Source: Tanytarsus gracilentus (taxonomy: Eukaryota > Arthropoda > Insecta > Diptera > Chironomidae). Taken from it: a stretch of 64,000 nucleotides of DNA. The first letter of the stretch is position 1, and every line of letters starts with the position of its first letter. The translations under genes and the position numbers were made by a program. Under the pieces are notes generated by a model, which ran no database searches, had not been told where the DNA came from, and worked only from the letters and a program-made list of their open reading frames with translations. This document shows, piece by piece, positions 61,709 to 64,000 of the stretch. The stretch spans positions 211,001 to 275,000 of the forward strand of contig JAXRKN010000041.1 of assembly GCA_038502055.1 (NCBI GenBank). Reading direction: 5' to 3'.

Positions 61709-61937
61709 GATGAAATATTTTACGCTTCTGCTCTTTGAAAGTTACAAAGCAACTGATTTTCTTGCGTCGTGTAAAGAACAAACAAGAAGCATTCTAACGG
61801 TTAATCGTCACGTTTTCTCAATCGACTTTTTAATTTTTACATCTCCTCTCTTTACCAACATTCATATATGTATATGTATATAGTGTTAGCAGAATTTCGC
61901 ATGCAAAGCAAAGTGCGGTATTTTATGTCAAGATTTT

Positions 61938-61997
<60 letters not shown>

Positions 61998-62319
61998 AGG
62001 TTTGCTCGTTCTTCGTAAATTCTATAATATTCTTTCACGTGGCTCTGGATTCATCATTAACGAAATTGCTCTCTTATTCGTTCGATTTGAAACGAAATTG
62101 CTTTCTTTCCAAAGTATTTACTTTTTTGAATGAGGTTTGTTTTAAAACATTTTTTATTTATTGAAAATTTATATTACTTTTATTATAAAATCGTTTTGAA
62201 CTTCAAATATTAATAGGAAATAAAATTTTAAATACAATATTTAAACGGATTTTAAGTTAAGTTTTTAACATATTAGATGAAAATTTAAATCTGTTTCATT
62301 TTGTTAAATTAATAATTTG
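61709..62319. other. intergenic between the secreted-protein and p38 genes
   Basis: It contains the GA microsatellite at 61941-61995 and otherwise AT-rich sequence without coding content. Confidence 0.5.
61941..61995 (+). repeat. (GA)n microsatellite
   Basis: An uninterrupted GA run of about 54 bp, upstream of the secreted-protein gene. Confidence 0.97.
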
Positions 62320-64000
62320 TTAATTATCAGCACTTGCCGGAACCGAGTGGGGAACAAATGATACGATCTCTTTGAAAACCAATTCTATACAATTAAAAAT
62401 GTAAATATATTTTAAGAATTTTATTTGTATATATAAATATACCTTTCCACTTCTCAGTAGTTGTATCCATATCTTCGAAGCTCTGATCGTATAAAGGCGA
62501 GGTAGGTTCGTCACTTGGGTCACTATACTTTTCCAAATATGAATGTGAAAGCGCTTGTTCTGCAGTTATTCGCTTATCTGCATCTAATTCCAACATTTTC
62601 TCTAAGAGATCAATGGCTAATGGATTAGCACCCTTGAAAACTTCTTTGAAATCACGTCTTTTCATAACTTTAAGTGATTTTATGTAGTTTCGTGCCTATT
62701 TGACAGATTAAAAAAGTACAGCGATACATTAACTGACCAGTGAATGAATTATATTCGTCATCACCTCTTCGCTAAATTTTTCTGTTAAATTTTTATCAGG
62801 TGTACCGCTTAATTCAAAGACTTGTGTGAGTTGATTAATTTCTTAATCGAATGCAAGATTTTAAAGGGGGAAATTAAAGTTTTAAAATTTTAAATACTCA
62901 ATTTTATAACGGGTGGAATTCAACTAATTATTATTCTAAATCTAAGGTGATAATTAACTGATAAAAATTTATAGCATGCACATCAGATGATAAGCTACTT
63001 ACACTCTCGGAGGAAATTTTTTTCATAAACTCATCATTTGGTGTGCCCAAAATCTCCATTATTAAAGTGAGTTGATGAATATCTGATTGCCAAATTAACA
63101 AATAAAAAAAAGAAATCAAACAATTTGCATGCACTGCACTGAAACAAATGAACAAAAATAACGAACGATAAAGTGAATTAAAAGCTTACGATCGGATCCT
63201 GGAAATAATGTTCGTCCAGTCAAAAGTTCCGCCATTATACAGCCGACAGACCACACATCAACTGTTTTGTTGTAATGCATCCAATTAAGCATTATTTCTG
63301 GGGCTCGATACCAACGTGTTGCAACATAGCCGGTCATTTCCTGTTCAGCTGGTCGCGCTAAGCCAAAGTCTAATATGCGAAGTTCACAATCCTCGTTGAC
63401 AGCCAAATTGCTCGGCTTTAAATCTCTAAAAAAAGGTATCTCCCGTAATTGCATTAAATATTAAAGGTCTTAGTTAACCTGTGAATGACGCCTGCTGAGT
63501 GAATATACTTAAGTCCTCTTAGCATTTGATAGACTAAAAATTGCACATGTTCATCGGTCAACCGCTGAGTACGTATGATGTTGTTCAAATCAGCTCCCAT
63601 TAAATGAGTCACCTAAAGAGTCATCACATCATTATTATCGTTATTGTTATGAAAATGAATTAGTAATAAACTTTCCAAGTATAATAGTACAATAGCATTT
63701 ACCAGATAAATTTGTTGAAATGTTTCCAAATTTTCACAATGAGGTGAGTAGACATCAAGCAACCCAATTATATTTTCGTGATGCATATGTTTCAGCAAAC
63801 GTAGTTCACGATAAGTTCGTTTGGCATGTGTAGCGGTTTGAAAGGGTCTATTCAATTTCTTGATTGCCACCTTCATGTTATTTTCAGTATCAACAGCAGA
63901 GCTTTTTTAGTTGCATAAAATAGTCCATTGTTTACAAATTAATAAAAGCCGAATTAAACAGAAATCTATTTGACTTACCAAACAAGACCATATGCTCCGC
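62320..64000 (-). CDS. p38 stress-activated MAP kinase, 5' end outside window
   Basis: Ser/Thr kinase of the stress and immune p38 pathway. Exons seen: 64000-63979 (partial, GAYGLVC glycine loop), 63901-63703, 63612-63479, 63425-63190, 63082-63003, 62695-62443 and 62383-62320, all in phase. Catalytic features are MKVAIKK (ATP lysine), VIHRDLKPSNLAVNED, DFGLA, the dual-phosphorylation motif TGY in EMTGYVATRWYRAPE (which identifies p38 rather than ERK or JNK), and DVWSVGCIMAELLTGRTLFP. The C-terminus has YDQSFEDMD, the region of the p38 L16 extension, and EIVSFVPHS. Between exons 5 and 6 lies a second version of exon 5 (62842-62740). p38a or p38b cannot be told apart here. Confidence 0.95.
62740..62842 (-). 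other. second, diverged version of p38 exon 5
   Basis: After a TTAAG acceptor at 62842 the minus strand reads (C)AA ATT AAT CAA, encoding INQLTQVFELSGTPDKNLTE then KFSEE, parallel to exon 5 (IHQLTLIMEILGTPNDEFMK, then KISSES). The entry phase matches exon 4. A GTGATG donor after GAG would join it in frame to exon 6, one residue shorter. The following codons (MTNIIHSL) resemble the start of exon 6 (ARNYIKSL), so the copy continues across the present splice junction before reaching a stop. Confidence 0.7.

Overview
The window looks like nuclear DNA of an insect, most likely a dipteran and probably a lower fly (midge or mosquito-like). It is very AT-rich, introns are short (many 50-70 bp, GT..AG), and the recognisable proteins are insect or metazoan ones: a Giant-type bZIP factor, SAYP/e(y)3, Frizzled-2, Wapl, the mitochondrial S12 protein of the tko type and a TGY-type p38 kinase. 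tko followed directly by giant matches the neighbourhood of these genes in Drosophila. There is no sign of bacterial operons, CRISPR arrays or functional rRNA/tRNA genes.

Layout. 1-3.9 kb: non-coding, ending in a 0.73-kb element with terminal inverted repeats that stops 32 bp before a small unnamed three-exon gene (3921-4746, +). 4.9-10.4 kb: an intact bleomycin hydrolase gene (minus strand) faces an inverted, highly altered paralogue (plus strand) fused behind a THAP zinc finger; a 703-bp block differs at one base between them. The 2-kb spacer holds nested mobile elements. 10.7-15.8 kb: wapl (-), convergent with the THAP fusion. 16-18.5 kb: two hAT-type MITEs and a foldback-like element. 18.8-21.2 kb: frizzled-2 (-). 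21-35 kb: mostly non-coding, with repeats, a hairpin, a minisatellite element and one broken orphan gene at 28.6-29.3 kb. 35.1-42.3 kb: RPF2, mitochondrial S12 (tko) and giant, all on the plus strand. 42-47 kb: non-coding with a 120-bp satellite. 47-51.7 kb: SAYP/e(y)3 (-). 53.6-55.6 kb: SMAP-type ArfGAP (+). 56.1-57.0 kb: FKBP12 (-), divergent from a short kinesin-like fragment (57.2-57.6 kb, +). 57.7-59.1 kb: an unrecognised protein gene with a frame break. 60.3-61.7 kb: a secreted orphan protein (-), apparently split by a foldback-like element lying where an intron is expected. 62.3-64 kb: p38 MAP kinase (-), whose 5' end is outside the window.

The most unusual content is (i) the THAP/bleomycin-hydrolase chimera, which has lost all three catalytic residues yet shares a nearly identical 703-bp core with the intact enzyme, and (ii) a foldback-like repeat family built on AATTATCC/GGATAATT units. 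That family has inserted at or near splice sites and a stop codon in two genes and fills what reads as an intron in one. Further points are a second copy of a kinase exon in p38, a nine-fold PKLxIK-type motif array in SAYP, and two in-frame 3' splice sites that would change the PDZ-binding tail of Frizzled-2. All gene calls are by reading translated sequence; nothing was searched against databases.
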